From NCBI GenBank assembly GCA_016177805.1, contig JACOUN010000067.1, forward strand, positions 1 to 64,000: a stretch of 64,000 bases of DNA, read 5' to 3'. Below, one piece after another: positions 23,815 through 33,768 of the stretch. Position 1 is the first letter of the stretch. The number at the start of each line of letters is the position of its first letter. The DNA is from Rhodocyclales bacterium. GTDB lineage: Bacteria; Pseudomonadota; Gammaproteobacteria; Burkholderiales; Rhodocyclaceae. The position numbers were made by a program, and so were the translations under genes. A model generated the notes under the pieces. It did not search any database and was not told the origin of the DNA. It saw nothing but the letters and a program-made list of their open reading frames with translations.

Positions 23815-25095
23815 GTGAGAGTGGTCGGCGATCTGCTGAGTGCCGCCGCCATCGGACCCGGTTGCCGCTTATGTGTCGCGCTCAGCGGCGGGGTCGATTC
23901 GGTAGTGTTGCTGCATGCGCTGCACGAATTGCGCGAGCGTTTCGGCTACGCGCTGAGCGCGGCGCATGTGCACCATGGGCTCAGTCCGAACGCCGACGCC
24001 TGGCTGCACTTCTGCCAGAGGTTGTGCGCGGCGCTGGGGGTGAGCCTGGACGCGAAGAGAGTCAGCGTGACGCTCGATCATCCATCCGGTATCGAGGCCA
24101 GCGCGCGTAGCGCGCGGCACGCGGCGTTGAACGAAGTCGAGGCGGATTGGCTGGTGTTCGGCCATCATCTCGACGATCAGGCCGAAACCCTGCTCTTCCG
24201 CCTGCTGCGCGGTGCCGGTGTGCGTGGCGCGGCGGCAATGGTGCCGATCGAGGCGGGGGCGCCGGGGCGGCTGCGGCCGCTGCTGACGGTGTCGCGCGCC
24301 GACATCCTGGCCTATGCGCAGGTTCAACGCCTGGAATGGATCGAGGACGAGAGCAATCTCGATCAGGCCTACACCCGCAATCACCTGCGGCATGCGGTGT
24401 TTCCGTTGCTGGAGCGCGCCTTTCCGGGCGCCGCGGTGTCGCTGGCGCGGGCGGCCGGGCTGTTTCGCGAAGCCAGCGACCTGCTCGATGACCTGGCGGC
24501 CATCGATCGCGAGGCGTGCGGCGGCGACACCTGCACGCTGGCGGCGCTGCAGGCCTTGCCCGAAGCGCGCATCCGTAACCTGCTACGAGCGCAGATACGC
24601 GCCATGGGTGCGGAGGCGCCGGCGCACGCGCGCCTGTGCGAGGCCGTGCGTCAGATGATGCAGGCGACCGGTGCCTCGCTCCATCTGCCGCTCGGTGACG
24701 TTGCGTGTTGCGTCTATCGTGGCCGGCTGTGGCTGGAACATGTCGATGGGGCTGGCGTGGTGCCTGTTACGTGGAACGGCGAGGCGTCCCTCCCGTGGGG
24801 CGGTGGGTGCGTCAGGTTCGATTCCGTGATCGGGCAGGGGTTGGATGCGGGCTTGCTCGATGATGTGGTGCTGATCTCGCGCTGGCCGGGGTTGGCGATG
24901 CGGCTAGGCGTCGGGCGCCCTCGCCGCAGTTTCAAGAACCTGTGCCAGGAGGCGGGTGTTCCGGCGTGGCTGCGGCCTCGTTTGCCGGTGCTGCGGGTGC
25001 GAGGCGAGGCGGCCTGGGTCGCCGAAATCGGGGTTGCGCCTGAGTTTGCCTGCCCGCCCGATGCGGCCGGGGTGGTGCCGGTGTGGCAGCGCTAG
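23815..25095 (+). CDS. tilS: TilS, tRNA-Ile lysidine synthetase
   Basis: Converts C34 of tRNA-Ile(CAU) to lysidine so that it reads AUA. The N-terminal PP-loop ATPase motif CVALSGGVDSVVLLHAL (SGGVDS at about residues 24-29) is clear. HHLDDQAETLLFRLLRGAGVRG and YTRNHLRHAVFPLL follow, and the C-terminal domain ends in the substrate-binding region with RRSFKNLCQEAGVPAWLRPRLPVL. The start is uncertain: GTG at 23815 gives 426 residues and avoids overlapping accA, but TTG 23809, GTG 23821 or ATG 23776 are possible and no strong ribosome-binding site decides. Its stop overlaps the stop of the opposing regulator gene. Confidence 0.93.
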   Translation: MRVVGDLLSAAAIGPGCRLCVALSGGVDSVVLLHALHELRERFGYALSAAHVHHGLSPNADAWLHFCQRLCAALGVSLDAKRVSVTLDHPSGIEASARSARHAALNEVEADWLVFGHHLDDQAETLLFRLLRGAGVRGAAAMVPIEAGAPGRLRPLLTVSRADILAYAQVQRLEWIEDESNLDQAYTRNHLRHAVFPLLERAFPGAAVSLARAAGLFREASDLLDDLAAIDREACGGDTCTLAALQALPEARIRNLLRAQIRAMGAEAPAHARLCEAVRQMMQATGASLHLPLGDVACCVYRGRLWLEHVDGAGVVPVTWNGEASLPWGGGCVRFDSVIGQGLDAGLLDDVVLISRWPGLAMRLGVGRPRRSFKNLCQEAGVPAWLRPRLPVLRVRGEAAWVAEIGVAPEFACPPDAAGVVPVWQR

Positions 25096-25703
25096 CGCTG
25101 CCCGGAATGGGCTTTCAGCAGTTGCGCGAGTTCCACCGCCGAGCGCACTGCCATTTTCTCGAAGATCTTGGATCTATGTGCTTCGACCGTGCGCATCGAG
25201 ATGCTGAGTTCATCGGCAATGACCTTGTTGTACTTTCCGGCCAGGATCAGTGCCATCACCTCGCGCTCGCGCGCGGTCAGTGAGGCGAGCTTCTGGCCGA
25301 TCACGCCTACCAGCGACGCCGCGCGCTGGTGTTCGGCGTCGGTCTCCATCGCGCGCTGCACGACGGCCACCAGGTCGCTGTCGTTGAACGGCTTCTCGAT
25401 GAAATCGAACGCACCTTTCTTGAGCGCCGACACCGCCATCGGCACGTCACCGTGGCCGGTGATGAATACCACGGGCAGGGTGTTGCCGCGTGCGCGCAAG
25501 GCATCCAGGCACTCCAGGCCACTCATGCCGTCCATGCGGATGTCGAGTACCGCACAGCCGCGCCAGTCAGCGTGCACGGCGTGTAGAAAGGCTTCCCCGC
25601 TGGGCCAGGTGGAACACGGCACCTTGCGGGTCTTGAGCAGCCATTGCAGTGCATCGCGAATGGCCTCGTCGTCATCGACGATATGGGCGCGGGCTTCGGT
25701 CAT
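25092..25703 (-). CDS. FixJ/NarL-type response regulator, orphan
   Basis: Two-component response regulator of 203 residues. The receiver domain starts MTEARAHIVDDDEAIRDAL, with acidic residues at 10-12, the predicted phospho-acceptor Asp54 in AVLDIRMDGMSG, and the conserved Thr and Lys in VVFITGHGDVP and FDFIEKPF. A LuxR-type helix-turn-helix output follows (LTAREREVMALILAGKYNKVIADELSISMRTVEAHRSKIFEKM). No histidine kinase lies beside it in this window. The ATG at 25703 is preferred over a 57-codon upstream extension. Target genes are unknown; FixJ-like regulators often work with redox or C4-dicarboxylate sensing kinases. Confidence 0.9.
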   Translation of the reverse strand: MTEARAHIVDDDEAIRDALQWLLKTRKVPCSTWPSGEAFLHAVHADWRGCAVLDIRMDGMSGLECLDALRARGNTLPVVFITGHGDVPMAVSALKKGAFDFIEKPFNDSDLVAVVQRAMETDAEHQRAASLVGVIGQKLASLTAREREVMALILAGKYNKVIADELSISMRTVEAHRSKIFEKMAVRSAVELAQLLKAHSGQR

Positions 25704-25900
25704 GGTTTCCGGCTGCTGGCAGAGGGTTGCGGGAGAGGCGTGGTTACGGTTGGGCGTTGCGCTGTGCGCGTGGCAGTCTGGACGATGAATATTGTAACGG
25801 CTGATTGCGGAAACGGGCGGCGCTTGTGTCATCGCGCACAGGAAGGCGTGGGGCGTGAGGCGTTTGTTTCTCAAGCGTGCGTGAGTGCTTGTCGCTTTAC

Positions 25901-25909
25901 TGATAAAAT
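25901..25909 (+). promoter_or_regulatory. Extended -10 promoter of ndk
   Basis: TGA-TAAAAT is a good extended -10 element (5/6 match plus TG). It predicts a start near 25916 and a leader of about 44 bases. A consensus -35 is not evident. Confidence 0.5.
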
Positions 25910-25959
25910 GCGCCGTTTTACCTTTACACGTCCCTACCCGTACCTTGGAGTTTTACCAG

Positions 25960-26385
25960 ATGGCTATCGAACGCACCCTTTCCATCATCAAGCCCGACGC
26001 TGTTGCCAAGAACGTCATTGGCCAGATCTACCAGCGCTTTGAAGGCGCGGGCCTGAAGGTCATCGCCGCGCGCATGGCGTATCTGTCCGAGCGTGAAGCC
26101 GGCCAGTTCTATGCCGTGCATAAGGAGCGTCCGTTCTTCAAGGATCTGGTTTCCTTCATGACTTCCGGCCCGGTGATGATCCAGGTGCTGGAAGGCGAAG
26201 GCGCGATCGCGAAGAACCGCGAGCTGATGGGCGCAACCGACCCGAAGAAAGCCGATGCCGGCACTATTCGCGCCGACTTCGCCGACTCGATCGACGCCAA
26301 CGCGGTGCACGGCTCCGACGCGCCCGAGACCGCCGCTGTTGAAGTGGCGTTCTTTTTCCCGGAAATCAACGTATACACGCGCTGA
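25960..26385 (+). CDS. ndk: Ndk, nucleoside diphosphate kinase
   Basis: Transfers gamma-phosphate between nucleoside tri- and diphosphates through a phosphohistidine. The 141-residue protein has the family length and starts [40 protein letters not shown] follows, and the active-site histidine is in [15 protein letters not shown]. The ATG at 25960 is preferred over an in-frame upstream codon at 25885, which precedes the promoter. The downstream gene rlmN starts 58 bases later. Confidence 0.98.
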   Translation: MAIERTLSIIKPDAVAKNVIGQIYQRFEGAGLKVIAARMAYLSEREAGQFYAVHKERPFFKDLVSFMTSGPVMIQVLEGEGAIAKNRELMGATDPKKADAGTIRADFADSIDANAVHGSDAPETAAVEVAFFFPEINVYTR

Positions 26386-26443
26386 GTGGACGTTTCCGCA
26401 TGACCTGCCGCGCAATCGCGGCGGGTCGTTGGTATGTGGCAGT

Positions 26444-27574
26444 ATGAATGCACCGGTTAACCTTCTCGATTTTGATCTGAGCGGTCTGGTCAGCTGGTTC
26501 GCCGAGCGTGGCGAGAAGCCGTTTCGCGCCCGTCAGGTCATGCGCTGGCTGCATCGCGAAGGTTGCGACGACTTCGATCGCATGACCGATGTGGCCAGGT
26601 CCCTGCGCGCGCGACTGCACGCCGAGGCCTGCATACGCGCGCCGGTGCCATTGCGCGACTCGGTTTCGGTCGACGGTACGCGCAAGTGGCTGCTCGACGT
26701 CGGCGCCGGCAATGCCGTCGAGACGGTATTCATTCCCGAGGTGAATCGCGGCACGCTGTGCATTTCGTCGCAGGCGGGTTGCGCGCTGGATTGCGCCTTC
26801 TGTTCGACCGGCAAGCAGGGGTTCAACCGAAATCTGAGTGCCGCCGAGATCATCGGCCAGTTGTGGCTCGCGAACCGGCAACTGGGCGCGGCACGGGCGC
26901 TGGAGGGCGCTTCGGGTGAGGATGGCGAGCCGGACAATGGGCGGGTCATCAGCAATGTCGTGATGATGGGCATGGGCGAACCCCTTGCCAACTTCGACAA
27001 CGTCGTCACGGCCCTGCGCGTGATGCTCGACGATCACGCTTATGGCCTGTCGCGACGCCGCGTCACGGTGTCGACTTCCGGCATCGTTCCGGCGATGGAT
27101 CGTCTGCGCGATGCGTGCCCGGTGGCGCTGGCGGTATCGCTGCACGCGCCGGACGACGCGCTGCGCGATCGTCTGGTGCCGATCAACATGAAGTACCCGC
27201 TGCGCGAGCTGATGGCCGCGTGCAACCGCTATCTGGAAAAGGCCCCCCGTGATTTCGTGACGTTCGAGTATGTGATGCTCGACGGTGTCAATGATAGCGA
27301 CATGCAGGCGCGGCAGTTACTCGCACTGGTGCGCGACGTACCGTGCAAGTTCAATCTGATACCGTTCAATCCGTTCCCGAACTCGGGGTTGCGGCGTGCT
27401 TCGGCTGAACGGATACAGCGCTTTGCAGGTATTCTCGTAAATGCCGGTATCGTGACGACGGTACGCAGGACGCGAGGCGATGACGTCGATGCGGCCTGCG
27501 GTCAGCTCGCTGGGCAGGTGCTGGACCGGACGCAACGTACCGTACATCTCATGCAACCCAAGGAGGCTCGCTGA
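26444..27574 (+). CDS. rlmN: RlmN, 23S rRNA A2503 / tRNA A37 C2-methyltransferase
   Basis: Radical-SAM enzyme making 2-methyladenosine. The 376-residue protein has the cluster motif CALDCAFC (Cys113, 117, 120), [37 protein letters not shown], and the C-terminal [15 protein letters not shown] with the conserved methyl-carrying cysteine. The ATG at 26444 starts [19 protein letters not shown] as expected; the longer frame overlaps ndk. Its stop overlaps the pilW start by one base, and rlmN-pilW-rodZ-ispG-hisS-yfgM-bamB-der is the usual order in Betaproteobacteria. Confidence 0.97.
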   Translation: MNAPVNLLDFDLSGLVSWFAERGEKPFRARQVMRWLHREGCDDFDRMTDVARSLRARLHAEACIRAPVPLRDSVSVDGTRKWLLDVGAGNAVETVFIPEVNRGTLCISSQAGCALDCAFCSTGKQGFNRNLSAAEIIGQLWLANRQLGAARALEGASGEDGEPDNGRVISNVVMMGMGEPLANFDNVVTALRVMLDDHAYGLSRRRVTVSTSGIVPAMDRLRDACPVALAVSLHAPDDALRDRLVPINMKYPLRELMAACNRYLEKAPRDFVTFEYVMLDGVNDSDMQARQLLALVRDVPCKFNLIPFNPFPNSGLRRASAERIQRFAGILVNAGIVTTVRRTRGDDVDAACGQLAGQVLDRTQRTVHLMQPKEAR

Positions 27575-28371
27575 TGCATCGCTTACTGGCAGTGTTGGTT
27601 CTCGTGTGGACCGTGCTTGCGACCGGGTGTGCCAGCCTGGGCGGCGGCGGGGTGACTCAGATGTCGGATCGCCCCATGCTCGAAATGGAACCCACCAGCG
27701 AAGCGCAGCGGCGCGCCAAGGTCCATACCGAGCTGGGCATGGCCTATTTCGAGGCGGGGCGCTTCGACATCGCGCTCGATGCGGCCCGCACCGCGTTCGG
27801 CTATGAATCCGGCTACGCGCCGGCGCACCATCTGATGGCGCTGGTGCACATGCTGGTCGGGGATGCGAACGCGGCCCGCGACAACTTCCAGCGGGCCATC
27901 GCGATCGCGCCCAATGACCCCGACTTCAACAACAGCTACGGCTGGTTCCTGTGCACGGTCGGGGAGGAGCAGGAAGGGCTGCGCCGGCTTGCGCTTGCGG
28001 CATCCAACCCGTACTACCGCTTCGCCACTCGCCCCTATACCAACTCCGGGTTGTGCCACCTCAGGCTCAAGAACGAAGAGGCGGCCAAGGCCCAGTTCAA
28101 GCTTGCCGCCACGGTTGATCCGGGCAATGGTCCGGCACTCTACTATCTGGCGGCGATTGCCTACCGCCAGGCGGACTACGTGTTGGCGCGCGACTATCTG
28201 GTGCAGTTGCACCAGCGACGCGAGCCCACCGCCGAGTCGGCCTGGCTCGGGGTGCGTACCGAACGCCGTCTGGGCAATCGCGAGGCCGAAAGCAGTTACG
28301 CCGAGCAGTTGCGCGGGCGGTTCGAGAAGTCACCCCAGTACCAGGCCTTGAAGCAGGGAAAATACGAGTGA
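27574..28371 (+). CDS. pilW: PilW/PilF, type IV pilus biogenesis lipoprotein
   Basis: Outer-membrane lipoprotein that helps assemble and stabilise the PilQ secretin. The 265-residue protein has a lipoprotein signal ending LATGC (Cys19). A run of tetratricopeptide repeats follows (for example ELGMAYFEAGRFDIALDAARTAF, APAHHLMALVHMLVGDANAARDNFQRAIAI and ALYYLAAIAYRQADYVLARDYL). AGGAGG at 27561-27566 sets the ATG. It is called pilF in Pseudomonas. No other pilus genes are in the window, as is usual for this gene. Confidence 0.92.
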   Translation: MHRLLAVLVLVWTVLATGCASLGGGGVTQMSDRPMLEMEPTSEAQRRAKVHTELGMAYFEAGRFDIALDAARTAFGYESGYAPAHHLMALVHMLVGDANAARDNFQRAIAIAPNDPDFNNSYGWFLCTVGEEQEGLRRLALAASNPYYRFATRPYTNSGLCHLRLKNEEAAKAQFKLAATVDPGNGPALYYLAAIAYRQADYVLARDYLVQLHQRREPTAESAWLGVRTERRLGNREAESSYAEQLRGRFEKSPQYQALKQGKYE

Positions 28372-29399
28372 GCGATCAGCAATACGAACGGGGCTCAGCC
28401 GAAGTGGGCGCTGAATATGTGGGTGCATACTCGGTCGGAAGCGCGTTGCGCGCCGCCCGCGAGGCGCGCGGCGAGGCGCTGACCGACATCGCGCACGTGC
28501 TCAAACTGTCGTCGCGCCAGATCGAGGCGATGGAGATGGACCGCTTCGACCTGCTGCCGGGGCCGGCATTCGTGCGTGGTTTCCTGCGTAACTATGCGCG
28601 CTATCTCGGGGTCGATGCCGAGGCCATGCTGGAAGCGTTGTCGCACGACGTGGCGCAACAGAAAGTCGAACTGGCGCCCGTGACCAATGCCTCCGGCGCG
28701 ATGCCCGACGGCAACGGCGAACAGCGCATGCTCAAGCCGGCCGCGATCATCATATGGGGTCTGCTGCTGGCGCTGGGGATGGGTTGGTATTTCGACTGGT
28801 TCAAGGTCGCCGAGACCCCGCCGGTCGTATCGCGGTCCGAGATCGGTCCGTTGCACGATGCGCCCATGCCCCCCGAACTGCTGGCGGACCGTCCAGGGGT
28901 CCAGGAGTCCGTGAGCCAAACCCTGGTTGGGCAGATCAGGGCGGTGCCCGCCGATGCCGAGCCGCCGCGTGAAGTGGTGGTGGCGCCACTGCCCGCAGTC
29001 GCTCCGGCACCCGTCGTTGCGGCGGCGATGCCGAGCGCGGTGACGGTTGAACGTGCGACCGCCGCGGCTCCCGCGCAAGTGACCGAACCCGCGCCCGCCG
29101 CGCCCGCCGCGCCGATGGCGGCGGTCGAGGACGCGGTGCCGGCAGGCCTCGGTCGGCTGGTTTTCAAGCTTGATGGCGAGTCGTGGATACAGGTGCGCGA
29201 CAGCGACGATGTCACGCTGTTTTCGGGCGTGGCGGCCGCCGGGACGACACGGACGGTCCAGGGCAAACCACCGTTTTCACTGGTGATCGGTAATGCCGCC
29301 AAGGTCGTGCTCGAACACGACGGCAAGCCGGTTGACCTGGCGCCGCATATCCGTTCGGGCGGGGTGGCGCGGGTCAAGCTGGAGCAGACCGGGCGATGA
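28368..29399 (+). CDS. rodZ: RodZ-like protein (helix-turn-helix plus DUF4115)
   Basis: Bitopic cytoskeletal adaptor that links MreB to the cell envelope in its family. The 343-residue protein has an N-terminal Cro/CI-like helix-turn-helix (about residues 24-95: [23 protein letters not shown] ... [19 protein letters not shown]) and one membrane helix (about 125-143). A long Ala/Pro/Val-rich periplasmic linker leads to the C-terminal beta domain with [24 protein letters not shown]. It starts at a GTG overlapping the pilW stop and overlaps ispG at its end. Confidence 0.88.
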   Translation: MSDQQYERGSAEVGAEYVGAYSVGSALRAAREARGEALTDIAHVLKLSSRQIEAMEMDRFDLLPGPAFVRGFLRNYARYLGVDAEAMLEALSHDVAQQKVELAPVTNASGAMPDGNGEQRMLKPAAIIIWGLLLALGMGWYFDWFKVAETPPVVSRSEIGPLHDAPMPPELLADRPGVQESVSQTLVGQIRAVPADAEPPREVVVAPLPAVAPAPVVAAAMPSAVTVERATAAAPAQVTEPAPAAPAAPMAAVEDAVPAGLGRLVFKLDGESWIQVRDSDDVTLFSGVAAAGTTRTVQGKPPFSLVIGNAAKVVLEHDGKPVDLAPHIRSGGVARVKLEQTGR

Positions 29400-30652
29400 G
29401 TGCCTTCCTGTCCTCGGCGCCGCCCGCCGGTGCGGGGCTGCGGCGCAAGACCCGCCAGGTCCGGATCGGACGGGTGCAGGTCGGCTCGGATGCGCCGGTC
29501 GTGGTGCAATCGATGACCAATACCGATACCGCCGACGTGACGGCCACCACGCGCCAGATCGCGGAGTTGGCGCGGGCCGGTTCGGAGTTGGTGCGCGTGA
29601 CCGTGAACAACGAGGCAGCGGCGCGGGCCGTGCCGCATATTCGCGAGCGCCTGCTGATGCTGAACGTGGACGTGCCGCTGGTCGGTGATTTCCACTACAA
29701 CGGACACAAGCTGCTGGGCGACCATCCGGCATGCGCCGAAGCACTGGCCAAGTTGCGCATCAATCCGGGCAACGTTGGCGCGGGGAGTCGGCGCGACGAC
29801 CAGTTCGCCGCCATCGTCGAGATCGCCTGCCGTTACGACAAGCCAGTGCGCATCGGGGTGAACTGGGGCAGTCTGGACCAGTCGGTGCTGGCGCGCATCA
29901 TGGACCAGAATGCGCGACTGGAGGAGCCACGCGACGCGGGTGCGGTGATGCGCGAAGCGCTGGTCGTGTCCGCGCTCGAATCGGCCGCCCAGGCCGAAGC
30001 GTACGGTCTGGCGGGCGATCGCATCATCCTGTCGGCCAAGGTCTCCAGCGTGCAGGACCTGATCGCGGTCTATCGCGACCTGTCGGCGCGATGCGACTAC
30101 CCGCTGCACCTGGGGCTGACCGAAGCAGGCATGGGGTCCAAGGGCATCGTCGGGTCCACCGCCGCGCTGGCGGTGCTGCTGCAGCAGGGCATCGGCGACA
30201 CGATACGTGTTTCGCTGACGCCGGAGCCGGGCGGGCGGCGCACCGACGAGGTGGTGGTTGCGCAGGAGATCCTGCAGACCATGGGCTTGCGCGCGTTCAC
30301 GCCCATGGTGATCGCCTGTCCCGGTTGCGGGCGCACCACCAGCACCTTCTTCCAGGAGCTGGCGTCCGGTATCCAGACCTATGTGCGCGAGCAGATGCCG
30401 GTGTGGCGCGAACATCATGACGGGGTCGAGAACCTGACCGTTGCGGTGATGGGGTGCGTGGTCAACGGCCCCGGTGAAAGCAAGCACGCCAATATCGGCA
30501 TTTCGCTGCCGGGCACGGGGGAAAGCCCGTCCGCGCCGGTGTTTGTCGACGGCGTCAAGACCGTGACGCTGCGCGGAGCGGATATCGCGACCGAGTTTCG
30601 CGCCATCGTGGATGACTACGTGGCGAACAAGTATCCGAAGAAGGCTGGTTGA
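29396..30652 (+). CDS. ispG: IspG, 4-hydroxy-3-methylbut-2-enyl diphosphate synthase
   Basis: [4Fe-4S] enzyme of the MEP isoprenoid pathway. The 418-residue protein shows [14 protein letters not shown] near the N-terminus, [26 protein letters not shown], and [17 protein letters not shown]. The cluster ligands are CPGCGRT and the later cysteine in [12 protein letters not shown]. The length is that of the two-domain bacterial form. The start overlaps the rodZ stop as ATGA. The electron donor is probably a ferredoxin or flavodoxin; a 7Fe ferredoxin is encoded near 59.1 kb, but no direct link is shown. Confidence 0.97.
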   Translation: MSAFLSSAPPAGAGLRRKTRQVRIGRVQVGSDAPVVVQSMTNTDTADVTATTRQIAELARAGSELVRVTVNNEAAARAVPHIRERLLMLNVDVPLVGDFHYNGHKLLGDHPACAEALAKLRINPGNVGAGSRRDDQFAAIVEIACRYDKPVRIGVNWGSLDQSVLARIMDQNARLEEPRDAGAVMREALVVSALESAAQAEAYGLAGDRIILSAKVSSVQDLIAVYRDLSARCDYPLHLGLTEAGMGSKGIVGSTAALAVLLQQGIGDTIRVSLTPEPGGRRTDEVVVAQEILQTMGLRAFTPMVIACPGCGRTTSTFFQELASGIQTYVREQMPVWREHHDGVENLTVAVMGCVVNGPGESKHANIGISLPGTGESPSAPVFVDGVKTVTLRGADIATEFRAIVDDYVANKYPKKAG

Positions 30653-30658
30653 GGGAAC

Positions 30659-31957
30659 ATGAGTCAAGCATTGCAGGCCGTGCGCGGGATGAACGACATC
30701 CTGCCCGACGAGGCCGAAATCTGGGAACACTTCGAGGATCTGGTGCGGGACTGGTTGCGCAGCTACGGCTACCGTCCGATCCGCACCCCCATCGTCGAGC
30801 CGACGCCGTTGTTCAAGCGCGCCATCGGCGAAGTCACCGACATCGTCGAGAAGGAGATGTACTCCTTCGAGGACGCGCTGAACGGCGAACACCTGACCCT
30901 GCGCCCGGAATGCACGGCTTCGTGCGTGCGCGCGGCGATCCAGCACAAGATGCTGTTTTCCGGGGGGCAGCGTCTGTATTACCAGGGTCCGATGTTCCGC
31001 CACGAACGCCCGCAGAAAGGCCGCTACCGCCAGTTTCACCAGATCGGCGCCGAGGCGCTCGGCTTTGCCGGGCCGGACATCGACGCCGAGCTGATCATGA
31101 TGTGCTCCCGGCTGTGGGACGATCTGGGTCTGGAAGACGTGAAGCTGGAGCTGAATTCGCTCGGTTCGGCGGAAGAGCGCCTGCGCCACCGTGCCGAACT
31201 GATCACCTATCTGCAGCGCCACGAAAGCCTGCTGGACGAGGACGCGCGCCGCCGCCTGCATGCCAACCCGCTGCGGATACTCGACACCAAGAATCCCGAA
31301 CTGCAGGAGATCGTCGAAGCCGCGCCCCGGCTCACCGAGTTCCTCGGGGCGGAATCGATGGCGCATTTCAAGGGGGTGCAGACCCTGCTCAAGGACGCCG
31401 GTATCCCGTACCGCATCAATCCGCGTCTGGTGCGTGGTCTCGACTACTACAATCGCACCGTGTTCGAGTGGGTCACGACCCGCTTGGGCGCCCAGGGCAC
31501 CGTTTGCGCGGGCGGGCGCTACGACGGGTTGATCGAGATGCTGGGCGGAAAACCCGCCCCGGCAGCGGGTTTCGCCATGGGGGTGGAGCGGCTGCTGGCG
31601 TTGTGGCGTGAAAGCGGTGGTCAGGCCGAGCACGCCAAACCCGACGTTTATGTGGTACATGTTGGCGAGAAGGCGCAGCGTATGGCGTTTCGTGCGGCCG
31701 AAGCGTTGCGCGGTTACGGCTTTGCGGTACTGACGCACTGCGGCGCAGGGAGCTTCAAGTCGCAGATGAAGAAAGCCGACGCCAGTGATGCACAATTGGC
31801 GGTGGTGATCGGCGACGACGAGGCGGCCTCGGGTGAGGTCGGGCTAAAACCGCTGCGTGGACCGGGGATTCAACAGAAAGTGATGCTCGACGGGCTGGCC
31901 GATGCCGTCGCGGCTTGTCTGTTTGCTAAGGAAGAAGACGAATATGGCAGTGTATGA
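30659..31957 (+). CDS. hisS: HisS, histidyl-tRNA synthetase
   Basis: Class II synthetase charging tRNA-His. The 432-residue protein begins [23 protein letters not shown]. It has motif 2 around [16 protein letters not shown] and [19 protein letters not shown], the histidine signature [15 protein letters not shown], and [29 protein letters not shown] (motif 3). The motif 2 loop reads RPECTA where most homologues have RPEGTA, a minor oddity. Six bases separate it from ispG, and its end overlaps yfgM by 14 bases. Confidence 0.96.
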   Translation: MSQALQAVRGMNDILPDEAEIWEHFEDLVRDWLRSYGYRPIRTPIVEPTPLFKRAIGEVTDIVEKEMYSFEDALNGEHLTLRPECTASCVRAAIQHKMLFSGGQRLYYQGPMFRHERPQKGRYRQFHQIGAEALGFAGPDIDAELIMMCSRLWDDLGLEDVKLELNSLGSAEERLRHRAELITYLQRHESLLDEDARRRLHANPLRILDTKNPELQEIVEAAPRLTEFLGAESMAHFKGVQTLLKDAGIPYRINPRLVRGLDYYNRTVFEWVTTRLGAQGTVCAGGRYDGLIEMLGGKPAPAAGFAMGVERLLALWRESGGQAEHAKPDVYVVHVGEKAQRMAFRAAEALRGYGFAVLTHCGAGSFKSQMKKADASDAQLAVVIGDDEAASGEVGLKPLRGPGIQQKVMLDGLADAVAACLFAKEEDEYGSV

Positions 31958-32591
31958 CCTGGAAGAGCAGGAACAGATTTCCGAGATCAAGGCCTGGTGG
32001 GCGGAGAACGGCAAGCTGGTGACGGCGGTCGTGCTCGCGGCCGCCATTGGTTCGGTCAGTTGGCAGGGGCTGCGCTGGTATCAGAACAAGCAGGCGGCCG
32101 AGGCAGGCGCGATTTACTTCACGGTGCAGGAGGCGGCGCGGGGCAACGATGCGGCCAAGGCGCGCGAGGCGGCCGGCCAGCTCATCGATCGCTTCGGCGA
32201 TACCAGCTATGCGCAGTTGGCGGCGTTGGTGTCGGCGAAAGTGCAGTTTGCCGGCGGCGACTCGAAGAACGCGCGCGCGCATCTCGAATGGCTGATCGGC
32301 AACGGCGACGATGCCGCACTCAAGGACATCGCGCGGCTGCGGCTGGCGACGATACTGCTGCACGAAGGTGCCTACGCCGACGCGTTGAAAGAGCTGGATG
32401 TCACTCCGGCTCCCTCGCTCAAGCCCCGTTACGATGATCTGCGCGGCGATGTGCTGGCGATGGACGGCAAGACCGACCAGGCGCGTGCTGCCTACCAAGC
32501 GGCACTCGATGCGCTGGCCGCAGGCGGAGCGCAGATCGGCGATCCGTTGCGTGAAGTGATCCGCCTCAAGCTCGACTCGCTGGAGTCCTGA
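31944..32591 (+). CDS. yfgM: YfgM-like tetratricopeptide protein, ancillary SecYEG/BamB-linked factor
   Basis: A 215-residue bitopic inner-membrane protein starting [25 protein letters not shown] single membrane helix (about residues 23-40) is followed by a periplasmic TPR-like domain ([31 protein letters not shown] and [24 protein letters not shown]). This matches the UPF0070/YfgM family, which interacts with SecYEG and PpiD in E. coli. The ATG at 31944 lies inside the end of hisS. It sits between hisS and bamB, as in E. coli. Confidence 0.9.
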   Translation: MAVYDLEEQEQISEIKAWWAENGKLVTAVVLAAAIGSVSWQGLRWYQNKQAAEAGAIYFTVQEAARGNDAAKAREAAGQLIDRFGDTSYAQLAALVSAKVQFAGGDSKNARAHLEWLIGNGDDAALKDIARLRLATILLHEGAYADALKELDVTPAPSLKPRYDDLRGDVLAMDGKTDQARAAYQAALDALAAGGAQIGDPLREVIRLKLDSLES

Positions 32592-32594
32592 ACC

Positions 32595-33755
32595 ATGCCC
32601 GCACAACCTACTGCCCCCGCCCGCCGGTTCGCGCCACTCCTGCTTGCCGCCGCGCTCGGACTGTTGTCCGGCTGCGCGTCGCTGAACCCGTTTGCCGCAT
32701 CCGCGCCGAAACCGGCCGAACTGACCGCGTTTGCGCCGTCGGGCGAGATCCGCACTGCGTGGCAGGCGCGCATAGGTGCGTCGGGTGGCTATGTCTTTCA
32801 GCCGGCCGTGGTGGGCGACAGCGTCTTTGCCGCGTCCCACGACGGGGCGGTGGCGCGGTTCCAGGATGGGCAGATGCTCTGGAAGGCCACGGTCGGCGAG
32901 CTGTCGGCAGGCGTCGGGAGCGACGGCAAGTTGGTGGTGGTCGTGAGCACCGGCGGTGACGTGATCGCCCTCGATGCCGACAGCGGTGCGCAGCGATGGC
33001 GCGCGGTGGCCGGCGTGGAAGTGCTGGCGCCGCCCGCCGTGACCGCTTCGGTGGTGGTCGCAAGGGCGTCCGATGGACGTCTGCTGGGCTTCAATGCCGC
33101 CGACGGTACACGCCGCTGGGTGTATCAGCGCGCCATGCCCACATTGTCGCTGCGCAACGCCGCCGGCATGCGGGTGGATGAGCGCGGCCTGATGGTCGGT
33201 TACCCAGGCGGCAAGGTTGTGGCGTTGAACATCGAGAACGGTAGCCTGTTGTGGGAACTGGCCGTTGCATCGCCACGCGGCGTCACCGAGCTTGAGCGCA
33301 TCACCGACGTCGCGGGTACGCCGGTCACCACTCGCGGCGAGATCTGCGCGGTGGCCTATCAGGGGCGCGCCGGGTGTTTCGATCTGAGCAACGGACGGGC
33401 GCTATGGTCGCGCGAGTTCTCCAGCAGCACCGGGCTGGCGCGTGACACGCGGTTCATCTTCATCGCCGATGACGGCGATGTCGTGCATGGCCTGGACGCG
33501 TTCAGCGGGGCCAGCGCGTGGAAGCAGGATGCGCTGAAGCGACGCCAGTTGACCCGCCCCATCGTGGCCGGCGGTTTCGTCATGGTGGCGGATCTGGAAG
33601 GTAACGTACATGCGCTGAATCGCGAGAGCGGGCAGTTCGTTGCGCGCCTGCGCACCGACGGCAGCGCCATCGTTGCCGACCCGCAGCCGCTGGGCCTGTC
33701 GCGTTTCGTGGTGCAGACCCGTGATGGCGGTATTTTTGCGCTAGAAGCGCAGTAA
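32595..33755 (+). CDS. bamB: BamB, outer-membrane assembly lipoprotein
   Basis: Subunit of the BAM complex that inserts beta-barrel proteins. The 386-residue protein has a lipoprotein signal ending LLSGC (Cys27) and a PQQ-like beta-propeller built from repeats such as GDVIALDADSGAQRWRAVAGVEV, GRLLGFNAADGTRRWVY, GKVVALNIENGSLLWELAVA and GDVVHGLDAFSGASAWKQDALKRR. It lies three bases after yfgM and 13 before der, so co-transcription is likely. Confidence 0.95.
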   Translation: MPAQPTAPARRFAPLLLAAALGLLSGCASLNPFAASAPKPAELTAFAPSGEIRTAWQARIGASGGYVFQPAVVGDSVFAASHDGAVARFQDGQMLWKATVGELSAGVGSDGKLVVVVSTGGDVIALDADSGAQRWRAVAGVEVLAPPAVTASVVVARASDGRLLGFNAADGTRRWVYQRAMPTLSLRNAAGMRVDERGLMVGYPGGKVVALNIENGSLLWELAVASPRGVTELERITDVAGTPVTTRGEICAVAYQGRAGCFDLSNGRALWSREFSSSTGLARDTRFIFIADDGDVVHGLDAFSGASAWKQDALKRRQLTRPIVAGGFVMVADLEGNVHALNRESGQFVARLRTDGSAIVADPQPLGLSRFVVQTRDGGIFALEAQ

Positions 33756-33768
33756 ACGGAATAACTGA

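Noticed and set aside
28601-31795. 1064-codon open frame on the minus strand
   Set aside because: It runs antisense through rodZ, ispG and hisS, all clearly coding. Long antisense frames are expected in GC-rich genes, and the translation is His/Arg/Gln-rich without domains.
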